A stretch of DNA of 35,325 nt from contig JAIPBD010000031.1 in NCBI GenBank assembly GCA_021739765.1, forward strand, positions 1 through 35,325. The letters are read 5' to 3'. This DNA is from Melioribacteraceae bacterium (GTDB taxonomy: Bacteria; Bacteroidota; Ignavibacteria; Ignavibacteriales; Melioribacteraceae). Below the pieces are notes generated by a model. It searched no databases. It was given only the letters and a program-made list of their open reading frames with translations, and had not been told where the DNA came from. The position numbers and the translations under genes were made by a program. Positions 16,070 to 27,009 of the stretch are shown here, one piece after another (the stretch's first letter is position 1; every line of letters starts with the position of its first letter).

Positions 16070-16743
16070 CTAACAAAGTAGTATACAAACTAATCAGTAA
16101 TGATTTAAAAATTAACCGGACTCCAATTCTGTTATGGGCGCTCACTGCCGTCACCGGAATCGTAGTCGCATATTTTATACCCGGCCTTGTCGCGGCGAAC
16201 ATTGGTTTTTCTTTGTTAGCCAGCGCAATAATAGGGGTGGGAATTCACATGCTTGCGCACACCGTGCTGTACGATAATCTCAAAGGAACACACATTTTTG
16301 TTATGAGTTTGCCTATAAACTTTAAACAATATACCTTGGCAAAGCTTTCAGTCAACTTACTTGTATTTTATTTTATGTGGGCGTTGCTTTCTGCTGCTTG
16401 TATCTATGTAACATTATCGCGAGGTATATTTCCTGCGGGCAGTCTACCAATGGTGTTGATGGTTTTGTTTTCAATTTTACCCGTCTATTCTTTAATGCTT
16501 TCAATCAGCATTTTAACACAATCAATCGGTTATACTATAGTTACAGTCGTAACCCTAAATTTTGCCACTGTCGCTTATCTGTGGAAAATTGTTTATTTAG
16601 ATTCTATCGGCTCTTATGTTTGGGGTGACCATGCTGTCTGGAATAGTACTGTTTTAGGCATTATACTCATTCAGTTACTAGTCACCATTATTATTCCTGT
16701 GTCCACAATAATTATTCAATTTAAAAAGAAAGATGTCATTTAA
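16066..16743 (+). CDS. ABC-2-type permease
   Basis: This 225-residue membrane protein has six hydrophobic helices: about 18-35, 40-60, 88-110, 118-140, 145-165 and 192-216. It is the membrane partner of the ATPase immediately upstream. The start is a TTG at 16066 that overlaps the ATPase stop by four bases, with a good ribosome site GGGAGGG just upstream. It has the compact ABC-2 layout with small loops. No substrate motif is visible. The sequence gives no sign of whether it works as a homodimer. Confidence 0.85.
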   Translation: MTNKVVYKLISNDLKINRTPILLWALTAVTGIVVAYFIPGLVAANIGFSLLASAIIGVGIHMLAHTVLYDNLKGTHIFVMSLPINFKQYTLAKLSVNLLVFYFMWALLSAACIYVTLSRGIFPAGSLPMVLMVLFSILPVYSLMLSISILTQSIGYTIVTVVTLNFATVAYLWKIVYLDSIGSYVWGDHAVWNSTVLGIILIQLLVTIIIPVSTIIIQFKKKDVI

Positions 16744-16775
16744 TTTTTTCCACTCATATAATAAGGATTAATATC

Positions 16776-17561
16776 ATGTGTACAATAAATAAATATCTTA
16801 GAATAGCTCTGTTATTTACTGCAACATTTGGATTTGCAGTCAGTTCATTTGGTCAATCTTCAGAAGACTCCGTTGCCGAGGTTTTACCACAACCAAGAGT
16901 TTTGATTGAAAAATATATCGATGCCATTGGAGGAGAGCAATCTATCCGAGCGCACAGCACAAAAACCATTAGCGGTAAATTGCTCATAAAAGCGATGGGA
17001 ATTGAAGGAAATCTAAACGTAGTAGCCGCGACACCTAATAAAATAAAAACTACTATCGAATTGGGTCAATTCGGGCAAAGCATTTCAGGATACGATGGTG
17101 CGGTTGGTTGGAGCATGGATCCAATGGCAGGCAACATGATTTTGGAAGGAGAGGCGTTAAAACAAATGATCGCACGTGCAGATTTTTACGGGAATGATTT
17201 ACACTTAGGCAAAAATGCTGCTAAACTTGAAACTGTCCAAATCGTCACAGTTGAGGATGGCGAACAGTACAAAGTATTACTGGTTGATGCCAACGGGGAG
17301 GAAAGCTTCTTATACTTTTCAAAAGAAACAGGATTGCTTAGGGGTATTGACAAGATGGAATTAGGACCACTGGGCAAAGCTCCTACCCAAATTCGTATGG
17401 ATAACTATGTTGAAGCAGATGGTGTTAAAACAGCACACAAAATTTCAAGTTCACAAAACGGTGTAGAATCCATTATTGAATTAGATTCCGTTTCGTACAG
17501 CGCACTTTCTGAGAACGCATTTGAATTGCCTGCGGAAATTCAAAGTCAGCTAAATAAGTAA
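16776..17561 (+). CDS. Exported LolA-like (outer-membrane lipoprotein-sorting type) protein
   Basis: This 261-residue protein has a signal peptide (residues 1-26, ending VSSFGQ). The mature part opens with LIEKYIDAIGGEQSIRAHSTKTISGKL, then repeated beta strands. This pattern is common in proteins annotated as outer membrane lipoprotein-sorting or LolA/LolB-like. The fold is an open beta-barrel that binds lipid or acyl chains. Strand motifs such as GYDGAVGWSMDP and SFLYFSKETGLLRGI fit that family. A ribosome site AAGGA sits 9 bp before the ATG, 32 bp after the permease gene. In this operon it could carry the substrate moved by the ABC exporter, but this is inference. Confidence 0.78.
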   Translation: MCTINKYLRIALLFTATFGFAVSSFGQSSEDSVAEVLPQPRVLIEKYIDAIGGEQSIRAHSTKTISGKLLIKAMGIEGNLNVVAATPNKIKTTIELGQFGQSISGYDGAVGWSMDPMAGNMILEGEALKQMIARADFYGNDLHLGKNAAKLETVQIVTVEDGEQYKVLLVDANGEESFLYFSKETGLLRGIDKMELGPLGKAPTQIRMDNYVEADGVKTAHKISSSQNGVESIIELDSVSYSALSENAFELPAEIQSQLNK

Positions 17562-17584
17562 TTTTTAATATTTGAGAGTTCATT

Positions 17585-18463
17585 TTGAAAGTTAGAATAT
17601 TTCTTAAAACATTGCTATTGATAATTGCTGTAGCCTCCTGGTTCGGCTCCGGGGATGTAAAATGTCAGAACCAGGTTTCATTACGGAAAACTGTTACTCA
17701 TCTGCTGTATTCTGCGGAGCTCAATCAGCATTATTTAGTTGATGTTTTTTTGCCAAAAGGATATCAAACTAAAGAATCTGAATACCAGTTTCCCAAGTAT
17801 CCTGTTATTTATGTTCTGAACAGCAGGCCGAATGCCGTGATGGCCGCGATGATGAGACACGTTTCTGAATTATCGAGAGAGATAATTGTCGGGATCGATT
17901 TTGCGGACAAAGACGGTAATCCTGTGGAATCATTTGCTTCATATACCCGTGATCTCACTCCTACTTCAGACAACGATTGGGTGGAAGAGTCAAATACTGA
18001 TACAGTTGGTCGCGCGGAAGACTTTATTAATTTCATCAACAATCAAGTGAAACCTCTAATCAATAAGACCTACAATGTGAATAAATACAACCAGACATTG
18101 GTAGGTCATTCTTTTGGTGGATTGTTTGGCTTGTTCGTTTTGTTTAAGCACAGCGATTCTTTTAACAGATATGTAATTGCAAGTCCTTCATTGTGGTGGG
18201 ATAATAATGTAATGTTTAAACTGGAAGAAATTTACGCCGGTACGCATACAAACTTGGCTAAGAAAGTATTTCTCTCTGTGGGTTCAAAAGAATTTGAAAG
18301 TGGCCCACAGGGAATGATTGATAATGTAAGAAAAATGTCGGAGAGACTTAAAGATAGAAACTATCCGGATCTTGAATTGTCGTTTAATATTTTTGAAGAT
18401 GAAACTCACTTATCAGTTGTAGGTATTTCAATTCACAAAGGAATTGATGTAGTATTTAAATAA
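17585..18463 (+). CDS. Secreted alpha/beta-hydrolase esterase (IroE/Fes-like)
   Basis: This 292-residue exported hydrolase has a signal peptide (about residues 1-28, ending VKCQ). The catalytic Ser176 lies in the nucleophile elbow GHSFGG, and His275 in ETHLSVVG completes the likely triad. The acid is probably in the region around residues 225-245. The flow YPVIYVLNS, then HSFGGLFGLFVLF and ASPSLWWDN, matches the esterase family of COG2819, which includes the siderophore esterases IroE and BesA. The start is TTG at 17585, 23 bp after the LolA-like gene. Cys27 near the cleavage site is not in a clear lipobox. As the last gene of a GntR-ABC operon, it could trim or hydrolyse the exported or imported substrate. 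Confidence 0.85.
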   Translation: MKVRIFLKTLLLIIAVASWFGSGDVKCQNQVSLRKTVTHLLYSAELNQHYLVDVFLPKGYQTKESEYQFPKYPVIYVLNSRPNAVMAAMMRHVSELSREIIVGIDFADKDGNPVESFASYTRDLTPTSDNDWVEESNTDTVGRAEDFINFINNQVKPLINKTYNVNKYNQTLVGHSFGGLFGLFVLFKHSDSFNRYVIASPSLWWDNNVMFKLEEIYAGTHTNLAKKVFLSVGSKEFESGPQGMIDNVRKMSERLKDRNYPDLELSFNIFEDETHLSVVGISIHKGIDVVFK

Positions 18464-18619
18464 ATGAGTGACTCGCAAAAAATTAAAAACTGATTTCCTA
18501 ATAAATTTATTATCACATAATGAAATTGGTTGCACCTATTATTCCAACAAATAAATCATAAATACTTATATCATTTTAGATAAAACTAAAAATCCAATTT
18601 AATCTTGGCTGTTGGATTG

Positions 18620-18707
18620 TGTGGATCCTAGCTCAAGGATAGCTGGGAATGATTCTGATATTGATTTATTAATTTTCGTTTGGGATAAATCAAGATTTAC
18701 ACTATAA
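18620..18707 (+). pseudogene. Remnant of a minimal nucleotidyltransferase (MNT) gene
   Basis: Gly-Ser codons at 18623-18628 are followed by AQG in a shifted frame. Then NDSDIDLLIFVWDKSRF runs from 18648 to TAA at 18705-18707. Together these match the active-site strip G-S-x-A-x-G-x(5)-D-S-D-I-D-L-L-[IV] of MNT proteins, the antitoxin-like partner of HEPN toxins. One frameshift and a TAG are needed to read it. No partner gene or further part survives. The rest of the 18464-18794 gap holds only the katG terminator. Confidence 0.5.
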
Positions 18708-18743
18708 AAAACTGATAATTGAATCAAAGCGGAATAAAATATA

Positions 18744-18789
18744 AACCCGCCCAATTGAGATTCACAGTTTAATCTCAACCGGACGGGTT
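18744..18789 (-). terminator. Intrinsic terminator of katG
   Basis: On the minus strand AACCCGTCCGGTTGAGATT pairs with AATCTCAATTGGGCGGGTT over 19 positions with three mismatches or wobbles, around an 8-base loop. A T-rich tract (TTATATTTTATT) follows. It begins 5 bp after the katG stop. Confidence 0.8.
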
Positions 18790-18794
18790 AAATG

Positions 18795-21062
<2,268 letters not shown>

Positions 21063-21098
21063 TTATGAAGTCGCTTTATCAAACTAAACTCTGATGTA

Positions 21099-21114
21099 CA
21101 ATTTTACAAAATTG
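21099..21114. promoter_or_regulatory. Perfect palindrome upstream of katG
   Basis: CAATTTT-AC-AAAATTG has perfect 7-bp arms and lies about 88-103 bp upstream of the katG ATG. It does not match the PerR or OxyR consensus sites I know. It may be an operator for peroxide control or chance in AT-rich DNA. The 21012-21470 gap shows no gene. Confidence 0.3.
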
Positions 21115-21410
21115 CCTTTAGTATAACAAACTCCGGTACATAATCCTATTTACTACTTTTCTAACAAAAATTAGGTTTTTATTGTTCATTTGGTATTTAG
21201 AAATAAACTTGCACAATTGATTTTACCGCGAAAGTGAGATCGTTTTACAGACTTAACCACCGATTATAGACCGCGAAATTTGGGAATAACAAAACTCCCC
21301 CAAATATATCATTACCCGAAACTCAAAGCTGAAGGATAGACTTCCCCATCAATATTTTTTCGCACCTAATGTTGTATATTGCTAGCCATTAATTATCATT
21401 TGAATACACG

Positions 21411-21439
21411 GAATTTTATCAAAACGGTTGATAAAATTC
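21411..21439. promoter_or_regulatory. 10-bp inverted repeat before glycosyltransferase gene
   Basis: GAATTTTATC (21411-21420) and GATAAAATTC (21430-21439) are perfect complements around a 9-bp centre. The repeat ends 31 bp before the ATG at 21471. It lacks a T run, so an operator or an mRNA leader hairpin is likelier than a terminator. Confidence 0.4.
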
Positions 21440-21470
21440 GACGCCACCTCTTATTAATTTGACTAAAATT

Positions 21471-22517
21471 ATGGACATTAAAGTACTCGCCATTAGAACA
21501 GATTTTAAACATCACGGTGAAAATCATGGCTACAAACAAATTCTCAAGGGAATTAAGCCGAAATTTGTTTTGGGAATTAATGAAAGAGATCCGGAGGAAA
21601 AAATTCCGACGGTTTTTAAAAAATATCAGTGGCTGTTTGAGTTTAAAGCCAAAAAATATGAAAATGAAATTGATATTCTCCACATCCTTTATGGAGAGGA
21701 CTATTTTCGCTGGAGTGCCCGGTTGTTTAAGAAAGTACCAATCGTTGTAACTTTCCATCAACCGGCTGATTCACTGGAACAGGAAATCCTACATGGCAAT
21801 CTTAGAGGACGAATCGGAAAAATTACTCACCAAATAAATAAAAATAGATTCCAAAAAATCTCGGCGGCAATTGTTACCAATATTTCTCAAAAGGAAATTC
21901 TTACTCAGGTAATGGATGCGGAAAAAATATTTGTCGTTCCGTTAGGCATTCAATTAGATGAACTAAATGCCCTTTACAAAAACCGACCGAAACGAAAAGA
22001 ATCGGAACCAACTTTAATTACAATTGGGAATTGGCTCAGAGATTGGGATTTTTATTTTAAAATTGTTGAAAAATGTCCTGACTGGAATTTTCAAATAATA
22101 AATAGAAGCTTGGGCGAGCAGTACAAAAATCTGTGTGAATCATTTCCTAATGTAAGGTATTTTGAAAATGTTGATGATGACAAAGTGAATGAACTTTTGC
22201 TGGAAGCTGATCTACAATTTTTGCCCGTAACCGGAATGGCCGCAAGTAACGCTCTTATTCAAGGTCTGGGCTTAGGTTGTCCACTAGTTTTAACAGAAAC
22301 TGAGAAGGACAATCAGTATAATTCGGAGATGGATTTTATAAAATTGTATAAAAAGGGCGATACTGAAGACTGTATAAACAGAATCAAATCAATTGTAGAG
22401 TTGCGAGACAACGAAAAAAACATTCTGCAAGATAAAGCTAATTTGTACGCGCAAAATTTTTCTTGGCATAACATTACACAAAAAACAATAGATATTTACA
22501 AGAGTATAATAAAATGA
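21471..22517 (+). CDS. GT-B-fold glycosyltransferase (group 1/GT4-like)
   Basis: This 348-residue cytoplasmic enzyme probably transfers a sugar in polysaccharide or glycolipid assembly. The N-terminal half opens MDIKVLAIRTDFKHHGENHGYKQ and contains IDILHILYGEDYFRWS and VVTFHQPADSLEQE, typical acceptor-side strands of GT-B proteins. The C-terminal half has FVVPLGIQLDEL and the donor-site region VNELLLEADLQFLPVTGMAASNALIQGLGLGCPLVLTE. This holds the family's late Glu/Gly-rich loop, although the usual E-x7-E motif is not clear. ATG 21471 is chosen over an upstream TTG at 21459 because the first strand begins there. The stop overlaps the next gene as ATGA. Donor and acceptor are unknown; the neighbouring dehydrogenase suggests a uronic-acid-containing product. 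Confidence 0.82.
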   Translation: MDIKVLAIRTDFKHHGENHGYKQILKGIKPKFVLGINERDPEEKIPTVFKKYQWLFEFKAKKYENEIDILHILYGEDYFRWSARLFKKVPIVVTFHQPADSLEQEILHGNLRGRIGKITHQINKNRFQKISAAIVTNISQKEILTQVMDAEKIFVVPLGIQLDELNALYKNRPKRKESEPTLITIGNWLRDWDFYFKIVEKCPDWNFQIINRSLGEQYKNLCESFPNVRYFENVDDDKVNELLLEADLQFLPVTGMAASNALIQGLGLGCPLVLTETEKDNQYNSEMDFIKLYKKGDTEDCINRIKSIVELRDNEKNILQDKANLYAQNFSWHNITQKTIDIYKSIIK

Positions 22518-23797
22518 AAATTTCGGTATTTGGATTAGGGTACGTGGGAATGGTGAACATCGCGTGTCTGAGTAAAGTAGGGCATCAAGTTTACGGATGC
22601 GATGTTAAACAGCACAAAGTTGATTTGATCAATCAAGGGAAAAGTACGGTTTTTGAACCGGGTGTGTCTGAAATGATGGAAGAGGCACACGAAAAAGAAT
22701 TAGTTAAAGCTTCCAGCGATGCGGAACTTTGTGTTGCTAATTCTGATATTGCTCTACTTTGTGTCGGTACACCAAGCGATGTTGAAGGAAATGTAAATCT
22801 TAGCTATATATTAAACGTAACTCGCGACATTATAAAAGCCCTCAAAAAATTAGATAAACCTTTTACAATTGTGTACAGAAGCACTATTCCACCGGGAACA
22901 ATCGATAACCAAATTCTTCCCGTAATCTCCCCTTACTTTGAATCTTTAAGTCATAAGCCTAAAATTGTATTTCTTCCCGAATTTTTACGTGAAGGAAATG
23001 CGGTGAAGGACTTCTTCGAATGCGCGAGAATAGTTGTAGGAGTAGATGAAAATGAAAATGCAAAAGATCAATTGACGGAATTGTTCTCGTTTAATCAAAA
23101 CATACCTATTCATTTTACAAACTATCGAACTGCTGAATTTGTGAAGTATGTCGACAATGCTTATCACGCCACAAAAGTTTCATTCGCAAATGAGATCTAT
23201 TCTATCGGGTCTTCGATGGATGTAGATATTGTTACCGCTAATAAACTATTTCTATCTGATGACATACTGAATATCTCAACAAAATATCTGATTCCCGGGA
23301 TGCCTTTTGGAGGTTCTTGTCTGCCGAAGGATACAAGAGCGCTAATCCATATGGGGATTAAAAATGAAGTTGATACACCTTTTATTCGAGGTATTTTTGA
23401 GAGTAATAATGCCCACAAACAGAGGATTGTTGAGAAAGTTTTGAAGTTTGAAAAAGATAAAATCTTCCTTTATGGAATAACATTTAAGCAGGATACAGAT
23501 GATATTCGTGAAAGTCCGTTTATCTTTTTATTAGAGTCACTTATCGCGAAAGGCAAACAGGTAAGAGTTTTTGATGATAGGTTAAATTTGACGTCCCTTC
23601 GAATAGAATTTCCCCATTTGGTTCAATATATTCATGATGACTTGAACGAACTTGTAAAGTGGTCTGATTTAATTATTCTGAATAACAAAAACTATGAAAA
23701 TGTTTTAGCGGCATTAGATTCGTCGAAAAGCGTTCTCAATTGCTTAAATAATAACGATATAAGTACAAATAATATTATAATTGAGAATTTGTACTAA
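22514..23797 (+). CDS. GDP-mannose/UDP-glucose 6-dehydrogenase family protein (AlgD-like)
   Basis: This 427-residue enzyme would oxidise a nucleotide sugar twice to its uronic acid, using NAD. The Rossmann start is MKISVFGLGYVG. Later motifs are LCVGTPS, STIPPGT, FLPEFLREGNAVKDF, AEFVKYVDNAYHATKVSFANE and the catalytic Cys269 in GGSCLPKD. The C-terminal domain has FLYGITFKQDTDDIRESP. The PEFLREG and KYVDN-x-[WY]-HA-x-K motifs and the Cys position resemble GDP-mannose dehydrogenase (AlgD) somewhat more than UDP-glucose dehydrogenase, but I cannot settle the substrate by eye. The gene overlaps the glycosyltransferase by four bases (ATGA). The pair has no other polysaccharide genes around it. 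Confidence 0.9.
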   Translation: MKISVFGLGYVGMVNIACLSKVGHQVYGCDVKQHKVDLINQGKSTVFEPGVSEMMEEAHEKELVKASSDAELCVANSDIALLCVGTPSDVEGNVNLSYILNVTRDIIKALKKLDKPFTIVYRSTIPPGTIDNQILPVISPYFESLSHKPKIVFLPEFLREGNAVKDFFECARIVVGVDENENAKDQLTELFSFNQNIPIHFTNYRTAEFVKYVDNAYHATKVSFANEIYSIGSSMDVDIVTANKLFLSDDILNISTKYLIPGMPFGGSCLPKDTRALIHMGIKNEVDTPFIRGIFESNNAHKQRIVEKVLKFEKDKIFLYGITFKQDTDDIRESPFIFLLESLIAKGKQVRVFDDRLNLTSLRIEFPHLVQYIHDDLNELVKWSDLIILNNKNYENVLAALDSSKSVLNCLNNNDISTNNIIIENLY

Positions 23798-23867
23798 TTA
23801 TTTGCTGATTTTGCAGATTGGCAAATTCGGTAAAATGAATAATTGATAGTTTGTTTCGGAGGATATT

Positions 23868-23897
23868 ATCGACCCGGTGTATCAAGACCGGGTCGAT
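23868..23897. terminator. GC-rich hairpin between converging genes
   Basis: ATCGACCCGGT (23868-23878) and ACCGGGTCGAT (23887-23897) form a perfect 11-bp stem with an 8-base loop. It lies between the converging dehydrogenase and clpX genes. Neither side has a strong T run, so I infer a two-way terminator or transcript-end stabiliser. Confidence 0.6.
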
Positions 23898-23909
23898 AAA
23901 AATTAACAT

Positions 23910-25163
23910 CTATGCAGATTTACGATCGCTTTCCAAAAGTATCGGGGCCTCACCTTTTTCAACGGTGTCTTTAGTTATTAAGCATTTATCTACATTTTCT
24001 TTTGTGGGAATATCATACATAATATCGAGTAAAATTTCCTCAACGATTGACCTCAATGCTCGGGCACCCGTTTTTCTGATTACAGCTTTTTTAACAATTG
24101 CTTCTAATGCCGCATCCTCGAAAACCAGTTCTACTCCTTCAATAATAAAAAGTTTTTTGTACTGTTTTACTATCGCGTTCTTTGGTTTTGTCAGAATATC
24201 TTTCATTGCGTTATTGCTAAGCGAATTAAGTGGAGCAATAATTGGCAACCTTCCAACCAATTCGGGAATAAGTCCATAACGCACTAAATCTTCGGGTTGA
24301 ACTTTTTGCATCAATTGTTCAATTTCTGTGTTGTTCGATGTTACACCGTCATCGCCAAACCCCATTGTATTTTTGTTAATACGAGAAGCAATGATTGGTT
24401 CGATTCCATCGAACGCTCCACCAACAATAAACAGAATATTCTTAGTATTGATATTAATTAAACTTTGCTCGGGATGTTTTCTTCCACCACGCGGAGGAAC
24501 TCCGGCAACGGTGCCTTCCAGGATTTTTAACAAAGCTTGCTGAACACCTTCACCTGAAACATCTCTTGTAATCGAAGTACTTTCACTCTTTCTGGCGATT
24601 TTGTCAAGTTCATCTATATAAATAATACCTTTCTGTGCTTTGTCTAAATTGTAGTCGGCTGCTTGCAACAATCGCACTAAGACGGTTTCAACATCATCGC
24701 CGACATACCCTGCTTCCGTTAAAGTTGTAGCGTCGGCAATCGCAAAAGGAACGTCCAAAATTTTTGCGAGAGTTTGGGCGATCAGTGTTTTTCCTACTCC
24801 GGTTGGTCCCATCAAAAGAATATTACTTTTTTCGATTTCGACATCTTCCAAATCAAAAAATGAAGCTGAAGAATTTATTCTTTTGTAATGATTGTAAACT
24901 GCAACGGCAAGAACTTTTTTAGCAAGCTCTTGCTCTATCACATATTCATCAAGATGGTCTTTGATTAAGTTAGGAGTTAAAGTCCCTTTTTCGTTCGGTT
25001 TAATGTTAAATGCAGCGAGATTATTTTTAAGAATATCTACGCTTGTACGGATGCAGATATCGCAAATATAAACGTCCGGACCGGCAACCATGCTCGTTAC
25101 TTCCGAACCATCTCTTCCACAGAATGAACACTTAACGGATTTTTGATCCTTCGATTCAGTCAT
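23910..25163 (-). CDS. clpX: ATP-dependent Clp protease ATP-binding subunit ClpX
   Basis: ClpX is the hexameric AAA+ unfoldase that feeds proteins to ClpP. This 417-residue protein has the full layout. A four-Cys zinc domain (Cys12, Cys15, Cys34, Cys37 in KCSFCGRDG and YICDICI) is followed by Walker A GPTGVGKT and Walker [11 protein letters not shown]. The [18 protein letters not shown] stretch contains the pore-2 and sensor region, and [11 protein letters not shown] matches the RKH loop. GRLP and the C-terminal small domain ([21 protein letters not shown]) follow. No clpP or tig gene is adjacent, unlike many bacteria. Here clpX is the last gene of a minus-strand operon, 10 bp after the TPR gene. 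Confidence 0.97.
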   Translation of the reverse strand: MTESKDQKSVKCSFCGRDGSEVTSMVAGPDVYICDICIRTSVDILKNNLAAFNIKPNEKGTLTPNLIKDHLDEYVIEQELAKKVLAVAVYNHYKRINSSASFFDLEDVEIEKSNILLMGPTGVGKTLIAQTLAKILDVPFAIADATTLTEAGYVGDDVETVLVRLLQAADYNLDKAQKGIIYIDELDKIARKSESTSITRDVSGEGVQQALLKILEGTVAGVPPRGGRKHPEQSLININTKNILFIVGGAFDGIEPIIASRINKNTMGFGDDGVTSNNTEIEQLMQKVQPEDLVRYGLIPELVGRLPIIAPLNSLSNNAMKDILTKPKNAIVKQYKKLFIIEGVELVFEDAALEAIVKKAVIRKTGARALRSIVEEILLDIMYDIPTKENVDKCLITKDTVEKGEAPILLESDRKSA

Positions 25164-25173
25164 AGAGTTTCAC

Positions 25174-27009
25174 TTATAAAATTTTTAATTCGTTTATTTT
25201 TTTTCGAGATTTATCAAGATAAATGGAGTTATTATAATTTTCAAGCAATTTATCATAAGTGGAAATTGCTTTTTCTTTATTATTTGTACCAAAATTATAA
25301 CATTCGGCTAATAAATATACGATTCTATCTTTAAATAGACTTTCTTTTTCTGAATTAACTTCCGACTCCAAATATAAAATTACTTCCGGTATTTTATCCA
25401 AAGCAATCATCAATTCAGCGTATCTGATTTTTGAAATTTCACTTACAAGAATAGAATTTTCTAATTGGGACAATTCTAAAAATAATTTTGCCGCTTCAGC
25501 ATATTTCATTTGGGCAGACTTAAAATCCGCCTCCAGATATTTTAGAACATTCACCGAATCAAATTTCATAGTATTAACCAGCATTGAAAGCTGAATCGCG
25601 TCATTTGCTTGATCTTGAGATAACTGAGAAGAAACTTCTGTTAACAATGCCACGCCGTTTTTAAAATCATTTCCCCATAATCTGATTTTACCTTTTCGAA
25701 ATTTTGCTTCAGCTATTTTATTAGGATTATTTCTAACATTCACAATTATTTGAGATAACTGTAATTCCGCTTTTTTCAAATCATTGTTCCCAATTGCAAT
25801 ATCAGCAATTCGAAAATAGGCGTCTGCGGAAAAATTAGATAGCGGCGATATTTGAGTCAACAAACTGAATAACGAATCAGCTTTTTTATAATCTTGAAAA
25901 TTCGAGTAATAGATTTCCCCTTTCCTTAACAAAGCTTCGTTAACAATTTCTCCATTTTTATATGTTTCGATTATTTCGTCATAAGCGTCGAGTATTTCAA
26001 AATATCTTTTTTGTCCGGTTGTATCGGATAACGTAAACGGTTTCCAAATATTTGATTGTTTGCGTAAGTCTTCATCCAACTTTGCTTGTAATGATTTGGC
26101 ATATCCGATCTTGGAAGTCGGTATAAATGGAGATGACGTGTAGATTTCCATAATATATTTATAAGCTTCATTGGCAATACCGTATGCATTCTGGTCAAAA
26201 GCTTCTCGCGCAAAATTAAATATCTTCGCTCCGTTTTGATCCCTGCTTTTATCCAACTTTAAAATTAATGTAAGTGCTTTGTCGTACTGATTATTCTGCA
26301 TATATAAAAAGCTAAGCAGCTCACCGATTTCCGCATTCTCACTTTCCTCGAAAATGCTTTCTGTTACTTCGATTGATTCTTCAACAGCACCGACTCCGTC
26401 CAGATAGTTCATCATTCTCGAACGAACCGGACTTAGTTGGGATGGCTCCAAAAGTAAAATATTACAATACTCTTTTGTCGCTTCTTTATACTTCATCGTA
26501 ATCGATAAAATATTTGCGATCTCGTAGGAATAGCCTATAGGATTCCTCGCAACTTCATTTCCCTTTCGGAGTATCTCAATCGCTTCTTCAAATATTCTAT
26601 TTTGGATTAATTGGTTGGCAATAATTCGATATGTGATTTCGCTTTTTTCGTTAATCTCCAGAGCAGAATACCAAACCTCGAACGCCTTTTCGTTTTCGCC
26701 TTTTAGGTAATATGAATTGCCCAGAAGTCCATACAGATTTACGTCATTCTTATTTTTCTCAATTCTATCTTCCACAAGTGCAATTGACTCATCATACTTT
26801 TTCAAGCGGATAAAAACGGTGTTCAGAGCATCGAAATATTGATAATTCCACGGTTGTCTATCTGTCAGATCCCGGTAGATTTCAGCAGCTTTTGCCAGTT
26901 GACCTGCTTGCTCATAACTCTGCCCGAGTTTAAATTTATTTGATAAGTCTTCCTGCGCAGTTATAATAATTGAAAACAGTAATAAAATAGATGTGAAAAT
27001 TTTAAGCAT
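25174..27009 (-). CDS. Exported tetratricopeptide-repeat protein
   Basis: This 611-residue protein is made almost wholly of helical TPR units (for example KFKLGQSYEQAGQLAKAAEIY and ALLRKGEIYYSNFQDYKKAD). An N-terminal signal peptide (MLKIFTSILLLFSIIITAQ) points to the periplasm or outer membrane. The start at 27009 is chosen over an upstream in-frame ATG at 27060. It gives a clean signal peptide, and the ATG overlaps the stop of the FAD enzyme gene by eight bases, the same kind of coupling as elsewhere in this operon. TPR arrays bind partner proteins and often belong to envelope assembly machines. The exact role is unknown. Confidence 0.85.
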   Translation of the reverse strand: MLKIFTSILLLFSIIITAQEDLSNKFKLGQSYEQAGQLAKAAEIYRDLTDRQPWNYQYFDALNTVFIRLKKYDESIALVEDRIEKNKNDVNLYGLLGNSYYLKGENEKAFEVWYSALEINEKSEITYRIIANQLIQNRIFEEAIEILRKGNEVARNPIGYSYEIANILSITMKYKEATKEYCNILLLEPSQLSPVRSRMMNYLDGVGAVEESIEVTESIFEESENAEIGELLSFLYMQNNQYDKALTLILKLDKSRDQNGAKIFNFAREAFDQNAYGIANEAYKYIMEIYTSSPFIPTSKIGYAKSLQAKLDEDLRKQSNIWKPFTLSDTTGQKRYFEILDAYDEIIETYKNGEIVNEALLRKGEIYYSNFQDYKKADSLFSLLTQISPLSNFSADAYFRIADIAIGNNDLKKAELQLSQIIVNVRNNPNKIAEAKFRKGKIRLWGNDFKNGVALLTEVSSQLSQDQANDAIQLSMLVNTMKFDSVNVLKYLEADFKSAQMKYAEAAKLFLELSQLENSILVSEISKIRYAELMIALDKIPEVILYLESEVNSEKESLFKDRIVYLLAECYNFGTNNKEKAISTYDKLLENYNNSIYLDKSRKKINELKIL

